Source: Gluconacetobacter diazotrophicus PA1 5
GTDB taxonomy: Bacteria > Pseudomonadota > Alphaproteobacteria > Acetobacterales > Acetobacteraceae
DNA: 64,000 bases
Assembly: GCF_000021325.1 (NCBI RefSeq)
Contig: NC_011365.1
Span: 1,800,001 to 1,864,000 of the forward strand
Reading direction: 5' to 3'
Every line of letters begins with the position of its first letter. The first letter of the stretch is position 1. The notes under the pieces were generated by a model. That model ran no database searches. It had not been told where the DNA came from and was given only the letters and a program-made list of their open reading frames with translations. Below are positions 8,711 to 18,074 of this stretch, piece by piece. The translations under genes and the position numbers were made by a program.

Positions 8711-8934
8711 CAGAAGCGCTCCCGTTCCTGCATCGCCGGCTGGCTGCGTTCCCCCAGGTCCAGGCCGGGAGCGGCGAAAAAATCGTCCCAGGCTGCTTCA
8801 GCGGGCGCGATAATCCGACGCGGGCCTTCGGGAACAATCACCACCTCCCGCACGCCTTCTCCAAAGGCCACGGCCTTCGGCAGGCGAACCGCCTGGGAAC
8901 GATTGGAGAGAAACAAGGTCGTGCGCGTGAGCAT
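8710..8934 (-). CDS. vapB: VapB-type antitoxin
   Basis: A 74-residue protein. The N-terminal part, TTLFLSNRSQAVRLPKAVAF, is the swapped-hairpin (AbrB/MazE-like) DNA-binding domain of VapB antitoxins; the acidic/aromatic tail EAAWDDFFAAPGLDL would wrap the VapC toxin. AGGAGG lies at 8943-8948 with 8-nt spacing. It is expected to repress its own promoter through the palindrome just upstream. Confidence 0.88.
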   Translation of the reverse strand: MLTRTTLFLSNRSQAVRLPKAVAFGEGVREVVIVPEGPRRIIAPAEAAWDDFFAAPGLDLGERSQPAMQERERF

Positions 8935-8946
8935 CGGCTTCGCCTC

Positions 8947-8966
8947 CTGTATGGATATACATACAG
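8947..8966. promoter_or_regulatory. Inverted repeat upstream of vapB, likely VapBC operator
   Basis: CTGTATG and CATACAG are perfect inverse copies separated by 6 bp. The site begins 13 nt upstream of vapB and touches its ribosome binding site, a usual place for a toxin-antitoxin autoregulatory operator. Binding by VapB is inferred. Confidence 0.55.
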
Positions 8967-9039
8967 CATATCCAATTCAACCGCGTAGCATATTCTTTAG
9001 CCCGCTCGGTCCTTCGAACCCCACCATCATAATATCATT

Positions 9040-9080
9040 TTCGTTTTATGTGATCGTCATGATGGGATATCATGACGATC
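9040..9080 (+). promoter_or_regulatory. Predicted target of the crRNA-like RNA and palindrome in the cas5 promoter region
   Basis: TTC at 9040-9042 (the type I-C PAM) is followed by GTTTTATGTGAT, which matches the first 12 nt of the spacer at 8207-8196 except for position 6. Weaker similarity continues to about 9071 (GATG and GGATATC shared, one gap). The segment overlaps a perfect 12-bp palindrome, GATCGTCATGAT (9052-9063) and its inverse (9069-9080), around GGGAT. A possible core promoter, TTTATG (9045-9050) and TATCAT (9068-9073) 17 bp apart, lies within it. It is 108 nt upstream of cas5 and 106 nt from vapB. The promoter assignment is tentative; the match itself is read directly. Confidence 0.7.
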
Positions 9081-9187
9081 TTCACAAAGTTGTGCTTTGC
9101 GCCTCTCCGACCTGGAGAAGATAATCCCAAGTAACGCCTGTGGAATTGTCATAAGACAAACACCAGAACCAGACGGAGCCAGTCCTG

Positions 9188-9859
9188 ATGGGTATTCGAC
9201 TCCATGTCTGGGGTGAACGCGCATGCTTTACGCGACCCGAACTGAAATCGGAGCGTGTGTCGTATGATGTCCTGACGCCATCGGCGGCGCGGGGCATCGT
9301 GGAAGCCATCCACTGGAAGCCGGCCATTCGCTGGCATATCGACCGCATCCATGTCCTGAAGCCGATCCGCTTCCAGTCGATCCGCCGGAACGAGGTCGGG
9401 GCCAAGGTGAGCGCCGTCCTCGCGGCCCGGGCCATGACTGCTGGCCACACATCGGGCCTGGGCTTGGCGGTCGACGAGAATCGCCAGCAGCGGGCGGCGA
9501 CGATCCTGGTCGACGTAGCCTATGTCATCGAGGCGCACTTCACCCTGACGGCACGGGCCGGCGCGGGCGACACGGCGGCGAAGCATCTGAGCATGTTCAA
9601 CCGGCGGGCCACGCAGGGGCAATGTTTCCATCGCCCTTGCCTGGGAACGCGGGAATTTCCGGCGGATTTCGCATTGATTACCGAGGAAGCTCCCCTGCCC
9701 GCCTCGGCGTTTCCGCCCGATCTGCAAGCGGTCGATCTGGGCTGGATGCTGCACGACATCGATTTCGCGGACCAGCGCACGCCGCGCTTTTTCCGTGCCT
9801 GCATCGAGAGCGGCGTGATTGCGGTGCCGGCGGCCGACAGTCCGGACCTGATCGCATGA
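9188..9859 (+). CDS. cas5c: Cas5 (type I-C, pre-crRNA processing subunit)
   Basis: A 223-residue RAMP protein. In type I-C systems, which lack Cas6, Cas5 cuts the repeat at the base of its stem and caps the 5' handle in Cascade. The N-terminal WGERACFTRPELKSERVSYDVLTPSAARGIVEAIHWKP carries the motif of Cas5c, including the Tyr-Asp-x-x-Thr-Pro-Ser-Ala-Ala-Arg turn and the IHWKP stretch. GGAG lies 9 nt before the ATG. It opens the operon cas5-cas8c-cas7-cas4-cas1-cas2 and overlaps cas8c by 4 nt. Confidence 0.95.
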   Translation: MGIRLHVWGERACFTRPELKSERVSYDVLTPSAARGIVEAIHWKPAIRWHIDRIHVLKPIRFQSIRRNEVGAKVSAVLAARAMTAGHTSGLGLAVDENRQQRAATILVDVAYVIEAHFTLTARAGAGDTAAKHLSMFNRRATQGQCFHRPCLGTREFPADFALITEEAPLPASAFPPDLQAVDLGWMLHDIDFADQRTPRFFRACIESGVIAVPAADSPDLIA

Positions 9860-11679
9860 CGATCCAGAAGCGTCCGGGCCCACTGGAAGCACTGGTCGAT
9901 TTCTACGCCCGCATGGACGATGCCGAGGACCCTGGCTGGGGGCGGGAGAAATTCGGCTGGTGCGTCGTGATCGACGCGGAAGGCCAGCCGATCGATGTGC
10001 TGGACCAACACGACCATGACGGCAGGAAGCCCCGTCCCCGGCTGTTCCTTGTCCCGGCTGCCGTCAAGCGCGCGTCCGGCATCGCGCCGAATTTCCTGTG
10101 GGACAAGACATCCTACGTGCTGGGCCGCACCGCCGGCGCCGGCAAGCGCACCGTGCAGGAGCATGAAGCCTTCGTCGCGTTCAACCTGAAACGGATGGCG
10201 GAAACATCCGACGTGGGCCTGGTCGCATTCCGGCGGTTCCTGGAACGCTGGACGCCCGCGCAGTTCGACACGCCCCTCTTCCCGGCGGAGATGCTGGACG
10301 CGAACATCATGTTCCGCCTGGAGGGCGACAGGGACTACCTTCATCGCCGCCCGGCGGCGCAGCGACTGGTCGAGGCGCCGCTCGATAACGGGCATGAACG
10401 GCAATCATTCTGTCTGGTGACGGGGCAGCGGGCGGCGCCGGCCCGGCTACATCCGACGATCAAAGGCGTGGAAGGCGCGCAGACGTCCGGGGCCAGCCTG
10501 GTATCGTTCAATCTCGATGCATTCTGTTCCTATGGCCGGAAGCAAGGCGACAACGCTCCGACATCGCAGGCGGCCGCCTTTCGTTATGGGGCCGCGCTGA
10601 ACCGGTTGCTGACACGCGACGGGCCCAACCGGCTCCGGCGGCCGATCGGGGACGCGACCGTGATATTCTGGGCGGATGGCAGCGATGCGCAGGTCGCGAA
10701 AAAGGCCGATGCGTGGATTCAGGAGGCGATTGCGCCGAACCTGCTGGACGCGGATGCCGCGCGCCGGATCGGCGAGGAACTGACCGCGCTGGCCCAAGGC
10801 CGCCCCCTGTCGCAATTACGGCCGGACATCCCACCCGATACACGTTTTTACGTTATGGGCCTGTCGCCCAACGCAGCACGCCTGTCGGTGCGTTTCTGGT
10901 TGTCGGATAGCCTGGATGTCTTCGCCCATCGCCTGGCGGAGCATTACGAGGACACCCGCATTGCGCCATCCCCGTGGTCGCGTCCACCCACCGTCAACCT
11001 GCTGCTGGCGCGCACCGTGGCGGCACAGGACAAATACGACAACATTCCGCCACTACTGGCCGGGGAAATCATGCGTGCGATCCTGACCGGCACGCCCTAT
11101 CCGCGAACGTGGCTGGCCGCGATCCTGATGCGGCTGCGCGCGGGCGACGATCCGGCAACGGGCTGGCATGCCGCCGCCCTGCGTGCCGTGCTGCAGCGCC
11201 GGCGACGCCTGACGAAAAATGCTTCGGACAATGGAGATGTTCCTGTGAGCCTCAATCGGGACTACCCCAGTATCGGGTATCAACTCGGCCGCCTCTTCGC
11301 CGTTTACGAACTGGCGCAGCGGGCTGCGCTGGGCATAGGCGTGAAAGCGACAATGCGGGATAAATACTTCGCCGCGGCCTCGGCCGCACCGGCCAGTATT
11401 TTTCCCGTCATCATCCGCAACAGCCAGAACCACCTGTCGAACGTCCGCAAGCGGACCCCCGGTTGGGCCGGCGTGATCGAACGCGAACTGGACGAGATTT
11501 TCGGACGCATCACGCCGTCCGGACCCCACGTGCTGCCCCGCGCATTATCCCTGGAACATCAGGGAGAATTCGCCATCGGCTATTACCACCAGCGTCGGGA
11601 GAGGATTGGCGGCCGGATGGCCGAGACCGCCTTGCAGGACGACGAGCAGGACATCGAGGACAATGCAACCCATGACTGA
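9856..11679 (+). CDS. cas8c: Cas8c large subunit of Cascade (Csd1)
   Basis: A 607-residue Csd1-family protein, the subunit that reads the PAM and recruits Cas3 in type I-C Cascade. Recognisable family stretches are PRLFLVPAAVKRASGIAPNFLWDKTSYVLG near 60-90, FCLVTGQRAAPARLHPTIKGVEGAQTSGASLVSFN near 180-215, GDATVIFWAD, LSPNAARLSVRFW near 335, and SIGYQLGRLFAVYELAQRAALG near 470. The start overlaps the cas5 stop (ATGA), and its end overlaps the cas7 start. Length is normal for the family. Confidence 0.95.
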   Translation: MTIQKRPGPLEALVDFYARMDDAEDPGWGREKFGWCVVIDAEGQPIDVLDQHDHDGRKPRPRLFLVPAAVKRASGIAPNFLWDKTSYVLGRTAGAGKRTVQEHEAFVAFNLKRMAETSDVGLVAFRRFLERWTPAQFDTPLFPAEMLDANIMFRLEGDRDYLHRRPAAQRLVEAPLDNGHERQSFCLVTGQRAAPARLHPTIKGVEGAQTSGASLVSFNLDAFCSYGRKQGDNAPTSQAAAFRYGAALNRLLTRDGPNRLRRPIGDATVIFWADGSDAQVAKKADAWIQEAIAPNLLDADAARRIGEELTALAQGRPLSQLRPDIPPDTRFYVMGLSPNAARLSVRFWLSDSLDVFAHRLAEHYEDTRIAPSPWSRPPTVNLLLARTVAAQDKYDNIPPLLAGEIMRAILTGTPYPRTWLAAILMRLRAGDDPATGWHAAALRAVLQRRRRLTKNASDNGDVPVSLNRDYPSIGYQLGRLFAVYELAQRAALGIGVKATMRDKYFAAASAAPASIFPVIIRNSQNHLSNVRKRTPGWAGVIERELDEIFGRITPSGPHVLPRALSLEHQGEFAIGYYHQRRERIGGRMAETALQDDEQDIEDNATHD

Positions 11680-12610
11680 AGCGACCGCCATGCAGAATCG
11701 CCATGAATTCGTACTGTTCTTCGACGTTACCAACGGAAATCCGAATGGAGACCCGGATGCAGGCAACATGCCGCGCCTGGACCCGGAAACCAATCAGGGC
11801 CTGGTGTCCGACGTCGCGCTGAAACGCAAGGTCCGGAACTACGTGTCGCTGGCCCGGCCCGACATGCCGGGATTCGAAATATACATGAGCGAAGGGATGG
11901 CCCTGAACAGGCAGCACCGAAAGGCATGGAACGCAATCATGCCTGAAGTGACCAAGGACGAGTCCTTCAAGACCCTTCCGAAGGACGAGGACAAGGCACG
12001 CGCCCTGACACGATGGATGTGCACCAATTTCTGGGACATCAGGACGTTCGGTGCGGTGATGACGACCAGCGTCAATTCGGGACAGGTACGCGGGCCGGTG
12101 CAGTTTTCGTTCGCCCGTTCGGTGGAGCCGGTCCTGCCGCTGGAAATCGCCATCACGCGCATGGCCGCCACGACCGAGGCCGACGCCGAAAGCAAGGGTG
12201 GCCGGACAATGGGGCGCAAGCATATCGTGCCTTACGGGCTGTATCGCATGCATGGCTACATCTCCGCCCCCCTGGCATCGCATCCCGTCAAGGGAACAGG
12301 TTTTTCGGAATCGGACCTCGAACTGCTGTTGGAGGCCCTGACCGGCATGTTCGATCATGACCGATCCGCCGCGCGGGGAGAGATGGCAACGCGCAAGCTG
12401 ATCGTATTCCGCCATGAATCGGCGCTGGGTAACGCGCGGGCCCAGGATTTGTTCGATCGGGTTACGGTGCAACGCGCCTATCAGGGCAGCGCACATCCGA
12501 TTGGCAGTGCGGCCATCGACAACTGGCCGCCTGCCCGGGCCTGGGGCGATTATCAGGTGCTGATCGACCGGGACGCAGTACCGGCGGGAATCGAGATCAT
12601 CGAACGGTAA
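11672..12610 (+). CDS. cas7c: Cas7 (type I-C backbone, Csd2)
   Basis: A 312-residue RAMP protein that forms the crRNA-binding filament of Cascade. The N-terminal FFDVTNGNPNGDPDAGNMPRLDPETNQGLVSDV is the hallmark of Cas7 in types I-B and I-C; FWDIRTFGAVM and GRKHIVPYGLYRMHGYIS follow as expected. The ATG at 11672 overlaps cas8c by 8 nt, with GAGGA 11 nt upstream; an in-frame ATG at 11690 is the alternative. Confidence 0.96.
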   Translation: MTEATAMQNRHEFVLFFDVTNGNPNGDPDAGNMPRLDPETNQGLVSDVALKRKVRNYVSLARPDMPGFEIYMSEGMALNRQHRKAWNAIMPEVTKDESFKTLPKDEDKARALTRWMCTNFWDIRTFGAVMTTSVNSGQVRGPVQFSFARSVEPVLPLEIAITRMAATTEADAESKGGRTMGRKHIVPYGLYRMHGYISAPLASHPVKGTGFSESDLELLLEALTGMFDHDRSAARGEMATRKLIVFRHESALGNARAQDLFDRVTVQRAYQGSAHPIGSAAIDNWPPARAWGDYQVLIDRDAVPAGIEIIER

Positions 12611-12618
12611 GCGCCCGG

Positions 12619-13275
12619 ATGCACGCCCCGCCCGATAATGCGACCGAAGACGCGTTGGTTCCCATTTCCGCCTTGCAGCATCATCTGTTCTGCCCCAGGC
12701 AATGCGCGCTGATCCATGTCGAGCGGATCTGGGCGGAAAATGGTGCGACGGCGGAGGGCCGCATTTTGCACGAACGGGTGGATGACGGCCGTCCCGATCG
12801 CCGGACAGGCGTACGCACGGTCCGCGCGCTGACGATACGGTCGCTGACGCTGGGTGTCTTCGGCAAGGCCGATGCAGTGGAATTCCACGGTGTCGAGACC
12901 GCCGCCGTGCCCTATCCGGTCGAATACAAGCGCGGCCGCCCCAAGGCCCATCGCGCCGATGAGGTCCAGCTTTGCGCCCAGGCCATCTGCCTGGAAGACA
13001 TGTTCGGACATTCCGTGCCGGAGGGCGCGTTGTTTTACGGCCAGCCCCGGCGGCGCACGGTGGTGGTGTTCGATGGTGCCCTGCGTACGCTGACCGAGCA
13101 AACCGCGCGGAAGGTCCGCGCCATGATCGCGGACTGCCTGACTCCACCGCCTGTCTACAAGGCCTCTTGCAATCAATGCTCCCTGCAGCACGCCTGCCAG
13201 CCGCGCCGATTGGAAAAGCCTCCCTCAATCGGCCGCTGGTTTGCGACACAACTGCTGGAAGAAGACAACGCGTGA
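12619..13275 (+). CDS. cas4: Cas4 exonuclease
   Basis: A 218-residue RecB-type nuclease that trims prespacers and selects PAM-adjacent ends with Cas1-Cas2. Active-site residues appear in order: His in GRILHERVDD, Asp in VFGKADAVEF, the E-x-K pair in PVEYKRGRP, and Gln in DEVQLCAQA. Iron-sulfur cysteines are in FCPRQC at the start and CNQCSLQHAC at the end. It lies 8 nt after cas7 and overlaps the cas1 ATG by one base. Confidence 0.95.
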   Translation: MHAPPDNATEDALVPISALQHHLFCPRQCALIHVERIWAENGATAEGRILHERVDDGRPDRRTGVRTVRALTIRSLTLGVFGKADAVEFHGVETAAVPYPVEYKRGRPKAHRADEVQLCAQAICLEDMFGHSVPEGALFYGQPRRRTVVVFDGALRTLTEQTARKVRAMIADCLTPPPVYKASCNQCSLQHACQPRRLEKPPSIGRWFATQLLEEDNA

Positions 13276-14315
13276 TGCGCCGCCACCTCAATACCATCTA
13301 TGTGACGACCGAGGATGCCTGGCTGCGCAAGGATGGCGCCAATGTGGTGGTCGAAGTCGAGGGCCAGGAGCGCGGTCGGGCCCCCATGCATCTGCTGGAC
13401 GGGATCATGTGCTTTGGCCGGATCGGTGCGTCACCGGCGCTGATGGGGGCCTGCGCGGAATCGGGCCTCGCGCTGTCATGGCTCTCCCCACAGGGGCGCT
13501 TCCTCGCCCGGGTCGAGGGACCAAGAAGCGGCAACGTGTTGCTGCGACGAACCCAGTATCGCACGGCAGACAGTACCGAACGCGCCTTGCCGATCGTGCG
13601 AAACATGGTCGCCGCCAAGGCCGCCAATCAACGCACCGTCATCCGCCGGGCCCTGCGCGACCACGGCCCTGGACTGAATGCGCAGGAGAGGACCCGACTG
13701 GACGAAGCCGAACGGCGCCTGACCATTATCGTGCGCCATATCACCCAGGCCCCGGATGTGGCCACCGCACGGGGTATGGAGGGCGAGGCGGCGCAAGTCT
13801 ATTTCGGAATCTTCAATCTTCTGATTCGGGTCGAAGGCGATGCATTCACCTTCGGTGGCCGGTCGCGGCGGCCGCCGCTCGACCGCGTGAATGCCCTGCT
13901 CTCGTTTCTCTATGCCGTTCTGGGACATGATTGCCGCTCCGCGCTCGAAAGCGTCGGTCTGGACCCGCAGGTCGGTTTCCTGCATGCGGATCGGCCGGGA
14001 CGAAATAGCCTGGCACTGGACATGATGGAGGAATTGCGCCCCGTTCTGGCTGACCGACTGGCCGTGAGCCTGATCAATCGACGGCAGGTCGCGGCAGGTG
14101 ATTTTACCGTCAGCGATGGAGGCGCCGTCCTGCTGAACGACGACGCCCGCAAGACGGTTCTCGTAGCCTGGCAGGACCGCAAGAAGAAGGAATTGCGGCA
14201 CCCATTCCTTAATGAGTCCCTGACGTTCGGCCTTGTCGCACATGTCCAAGCGCTGCTTCTGTCCCGACACCTTCGTGGCGAACTGGACGGTTACCCAGCA
14301 TTCGTGTGGAAATAG
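13275..14315 (+). CDS. cas1: Cas1 integrase
   Basis: A 346-residue Cas1 of the type I-C group. It integrates new spacers at the leader end with Cas2. The N-terminal beta domain (LNTIYVTTEDAWLRKDG-NVVVE) is followed by a helical domain with the metal ligands: Glu in GMEGEAAQVYFG near 165-180, His in VGFLHADRPGRNSLALD near 235, and Asp in that same stretch. Nothing is missing. The start overlaps the cas4 stop (TGATG). Confidence 0.96.
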   Translation: MRRHLNTIYVTTEDAWLRKDGANVVVEVEGQERGRAPMHLLDGIMCFGRIGASPALMGACAESGLALSWLSPQGRFLARVEGPRSGNVLLRRTQYRTADSTERALPIVRNMVAAKAANQRTVIRRALRDHGPGLNAQERTRLDEAERRLTIIVRHITQAPDVATARGMEGEAAQVYFGIFNLLIRVEGDAFTFGGRSRRPPLDRVNALLSFLYAVLGHDCRSALESVGLDPQVGFLHADRPGRNSLALDMMEELRPVLADRLAVSLINRRQVAAGDFTVSDGGAVLLNDDARKTVLVAWQDRKKKELRHPFLNESLTFGLVAHVQALLLSRHLRGELDGYPAFVWK

Positions 14316-14318
14316 GCG

Positions 14319-14609
14319 ATGCTGGTGCTGATTACCTATGATGTAAACACCGAGGATGCGGCAGGCCGTAGACGGCTACGGCGCGTAGCACGCGCCTGCC
14401 TCGATTTCGGCCAGCGCGTGCAATATTCGGTGTTTGAATGCGAGGTGGACCCCGCACGCTGGACGGCCCTGCGGGCGCGCCTGATCGCAGAGACCGACAC
14501 CACAAAGGACAGCCTGCGCTTCTATCAGCTTGGAGCGAAAGGAAAGCAGCGGGTGGAACATATCGGTGCAAAGCCCGTCCTGGACCTGGATGGACCGCTT
14601 CTGTTCTGA
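14319..14609 (+). CDS. cas2: Cas2
   Basis: A 96-residue ferredoxin-fold protein that bridges two Cas1 dimers. It starts [31 protein letters not shown], with the conserved Asp after the first strand, and has QYSVFECEVD, typical of type I-C Cas2. It is 3 nt from cas1, and the CRISPR leader begins right after it. Confidence 0.96.
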   Translation: MLVLITYDVNTEDAAGRRRLRRVARACLDFGQRVQYSVFECEVDPARWTALRARLIAETDTTKDSLRFYQLGAKGKQRVEHIGAKPVLDLDGPLLF

Positions 14610-14791
14610 TCCTGCGCGATACGAAAGCTGTTGGGCAAACCCCTGCCGATTCGCGCATCTACCATGTGGTTTCCTATCAATGTGTTATGCCCCAACGCAG
14701 ATCGCTTGCCATACTCACTGCACCAATCTGGCGATGGTTCGCGGAACAGACCCATTTTCCCTTTTCTTGACAAGATGATAGTATGCGCGCC
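14610..14791 (+). promoter_or_regulatory. CRISPR leader
   Basis: 182 bp between cas2 and the first repeat, relatively AT-rich near its end (ACCCATTTTCCCTTTTC) and without a gene. It should contain the array promoter and the Cas1-Cas2 integration signals. TTGACA at 14767-14772 looks like a -35 box but has no -10 at the right distance before the first repeat, so the promoter cannot be placed exactly. Confidence 0.7.
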
Positions 14792-17700
14792 GTCGCTCCC
14801 TGTGCGGGAGCGTGGATTGAAACAAGCGCGACTCGCCAATCGGTGAAGCGCGCTGCGGGTCGCTCCCTGTGCGGGAGCGTGGATTGAAACCGGATGGCAT
14901 CGGGGTGAAATGCGCGAACAGGTCGTCGCTCCCTGTGCGGGAGCGTGGATTGAAACGTCAGCATGCTCATAAAATCCGCCAGATTGGGCGTCGCTCCCTG
15001 TGCGGGAGCGTGGATTGAAACTCGCATCTGCTGACCTGATCAAGCGCAACAAGGTGTCGCTCCCTGTGCGGGAGCGTGGATTGAAACCGGTCAGGACGAT
15101 GGGCAGATCCGCAGACTGTCCGTCGCTCCCTGTGCGGGAGCGTGGATTGAAACCGATATGGCATCGGAATGGGGCGTCAGCATTCTGGTCGCTCCCTGTG
15201 CGGGAGCGTGGATTGAAACGCCAGCCGCCCGTCCGGACTGGGAGCGGCTGGATGTCGCTCCCTGTGCGGGAGCGTGGATTGAAACTACGAGACCGTGACG
15301 GCGGCGGTGGCTGACTTTGGTCGCTCCCTGTGCGGGAGCGTGGATTGAAACATCCCGGGCGAGCCGCTGCCCGTCATGGACAAGAGTCGCTCCCTGTGCG
15401 GGAGCGTGGATTGAAACCCCGGCCAGCGCAAAATATCCCGCGCCGTCCACGGTCGCTCCCTGTGCGGGAGCGTGGATTGAAACCGATCCTCCCGTGGCAC
15501 CGGGGGTTCCCCCAAGGAGTCGCTCCCTGTGCGGGAGCGTGGATTGAAACGCCCCCCAAAGGTTGGGTTGATCGTTCGGGAAAGGTCGCTCCCTGTGCGG
15601 GAGCGTGGATTGAAACCCGATTCCGGTCCCGAGTTGAATGCGCGCGAACTCGTCGCTCCCTGTGCGGGAGCGTGGATTGAAACTGTTGCAGCAGGCCCCA
15701 CGCAAGGGATGGCCGATGTCGCTCCCTGTGCGGGAGCGTGGATTGAAACTCCCGGGCGAGCCGCTGCCCATCATGGACAAGAAGGTCGCTCCCTGTGCGG
15801 GAGCGTGGATTGAAACACGGAATTTTACGCTCCGACATCATCTAACCCGCGTCGCTCCCTGTGCGGGAGCGTGGATTGAAACAGGAGGGTGATATCGAAC
15901 GAATATCCGATCGGAAGTCGCTCCCTGTGCGGGAGCGTGGATTGAAACATCAACACGCCGGCGCCGATCGAGATCATCTCCCCGTCGCTCCCTGTGCGGG
16001 AGCGTGGATTGAAACCAGCGGTTCCGTTCGGAATTCGAGGAATTCCAGCGTCGCTCCCTGTGCGGGAGCGTGGATTGAAACTTTACCGAAACCGTTATCT
16101 CGGCCGGAGCGCCGAACGTCGCTCCCTGTGCGGGAGCGTGGATTGAAACATGCGCGAGGCTGCCGCTTTCATCCGCGCTAACGTCGCTCCCTGTGCGGGA
16201 GCGTGGATTGAAACTGCGCACGCTGGCCATCGGCGCGTCCTGGTATAAGTCGCTCCCTGTGCGGGAGCGTGGATTGAAACTGGGTGACGTAGATATACGA
16301 CCCGTCGCTAACCTGTCGCTCCCTGTGCGGGAGCGTGGATTGAAACGTGTAGATCATCCCTGGCGTAAGAACGGTGAAGCGTCGCTCCCTGTGCGGGAGC
16401 GTGGATTGAAACAGGGGCGGCACAGCGCCACCCCTAACGCCTCTGGTCGCTCCCTGTGCGGGAGCGTGGATTGAAACGTATGGGGCGGGCGCCCACGAAC
16501 CGGACGACGGAAGTCGCTCCCTGTGCGGGAGCGTGGATTGAAACCCTGATGGTTGATGGGGCCGACCGTTGTCATGTTGTCGCTCCCTGTGCGGGAGCGT
16601 GGATTGAAACTGGAGCGCCGCCATTTCGCCATGTCGGTCCATGGGTCGCTCCCTGTGCGGGAGCGTGGATTGAAACGGGATGTTGTCGAGGGTGAGGAAT
16701 CGCGGGCATGTCGCTCCCTGTGCGGGAGCGTGGATTGAAACTTTGGAGCGGTCAGGTTGGCCGACACCAACCAAAGTCGCTCCCTGTGCGGGAGCGTGGA
16801 TTGAAACGCGATCACGTTGCGGATCGACCGTTCGGAACGACGTCGCTCCCTGTGCGGGAGCGTGGATTGAAACCTCGGGATGTTGATTGCCCGGTCAACA
16901 TTTGCAGGGTCGCTCCCTGTGCGGGAGCGTGGATTGAAACCATGGGGATCAGGCCGAGTAAAACAGAACGTCAAGTCGCTCCCTGTGCGGGAGCGTGGAT
17001 TGAAACGCCGCAAGCGCGAAAACATGGACCAGATCAAGGCGTCGCTCCCTGTGCGGGAGCGTGGATTGAAACCCGAGGTCCAGCAGCGCCTGCTCGGCGT
17101 CGTCCAGTCGCTCCCTGTGCGGGAGCGTGGATTGAAACCGGTAACTCTCGGGATAGCGGTCCTGAATGGTGGGTCGCTCCCTGTGCGGGAGCGTGGATTG
17201 AAACCGCCTTTGGATGCGAACTCGTCGGCGATCAGGCGGTCGCTCCCTGTGCGGGAGCGTGGATTGAAACCGTCAGGAAGTCGGTGCGCCCGCTCTCGAT
17301 CGGGGGTCGCTCCCTGTGCGGGAGCGTGGATTGAAACACGGCCAAGCGGATCGGTTGGAGACGTGGCGCGCGTCGCTCCCTGTGCGGGAGCGTGGATTGA
17401 AACCGGTTCGTCCAGCAGCGCACCATGCAGAGCGGGATGTCGCTCCCTGTGCGGGAGCGTGGATTGAAACATCTCATCCGCGACCCGCTCCAGCCCTTCC
17501 GCCAGGTCGCTCCCTGTGCGGGAGCGTGGATTGAAACAGGCGCAGGTCAGCCCGGTAGCCGGTGATGAGGGTCGCTCCCTGTGCGGGAGCGTGGATTGAA
17601 ACTCGGGCGACGGCGCGCGGGCCGGGTTCTCGGGCGTCGCTCCCTGTGCGGGAGCGTGGATTGAAACCGCACTGGTCGAGGCTTACGGCAAGCTCTCCAA

Positions 17701-17998
17701 GGTCGCTCCCTGTGCGGGAGCGTGGATTGAAACAGGAACAATCACTGCCCGCAATCCAGACAATTCCGGTCGCTCCCTGTGCGGGAGCGTGGATTGAAAC
17801 GTCGATACCCAGCCACTGCGGCATCTCGAAATTGTCGCTCCCTGTGCGGGAGCGTGGATTGAAACCAGAGCGCGGGCATTCTTCGCGAGAGGGGTCTGGT
17901 GTCGCTCCCTGTGCGGGAGCGTGGATTGAAACGGTCGGCTGTCCGGAAACGATCTGTCCAATCCCTGTCGCTCCCTGTGCGGGAGCGTGGATTGAAAC
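14792..17998 (+). CRISPR. Type I-C CRISPR array, leader-proximal part, 49 repeats
   Basis: Forty-nine 32-nt repeats, starting GTCGCTCCCTGTGCGGGAGC and ending GTGGATTGAAAC, with a 7-bp stem CGCTCCC/GGGAGCG. The period is about 66 nt, giving 48 complete spacers of about 33-36 nt. No mismatch was seen among these repeats. The orientation (cas2, leader, array) means the newest spacers are near 14824. Two spacers, 15352-15385 and 15750-15784, cover nearly the same sequence with a 1-nt offset and one difference. The array goes on after an IS3 element that entered the next spacer. Confidence 0.99.
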
Positions 17999-18074
17999 TT
18001 CGACCAGATCATGGCGGGCGGAAGCACTGAAGCGTCCCGGGTTTCGCGGAGGCTCCTATCTGTGAGAAGGAGCT

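Noticed and set aside
8300-8934. The toxin-antitoxin pair as a CreTA module
   Set aside because: CreT is a tiny RNA or peptide toxin; here a full VapC PIN protein and its VapB antitoxin are present.
14767-14772. TTGACA in the leader as the -35 of the array promoter
   Set aside because: A -10 box 16-19 bp later would fall at the leader-repeat junction or in the first repeat, and none is visible there.
15091-17472. Long repetitive reading frames in the array (SIHAPAQGAT, FNPRSRTGSD or RERGLK repeats)
   Set aside because: They are translations of the CRISPR repeat on both strands; the period follows repeats and spacers, not codons.
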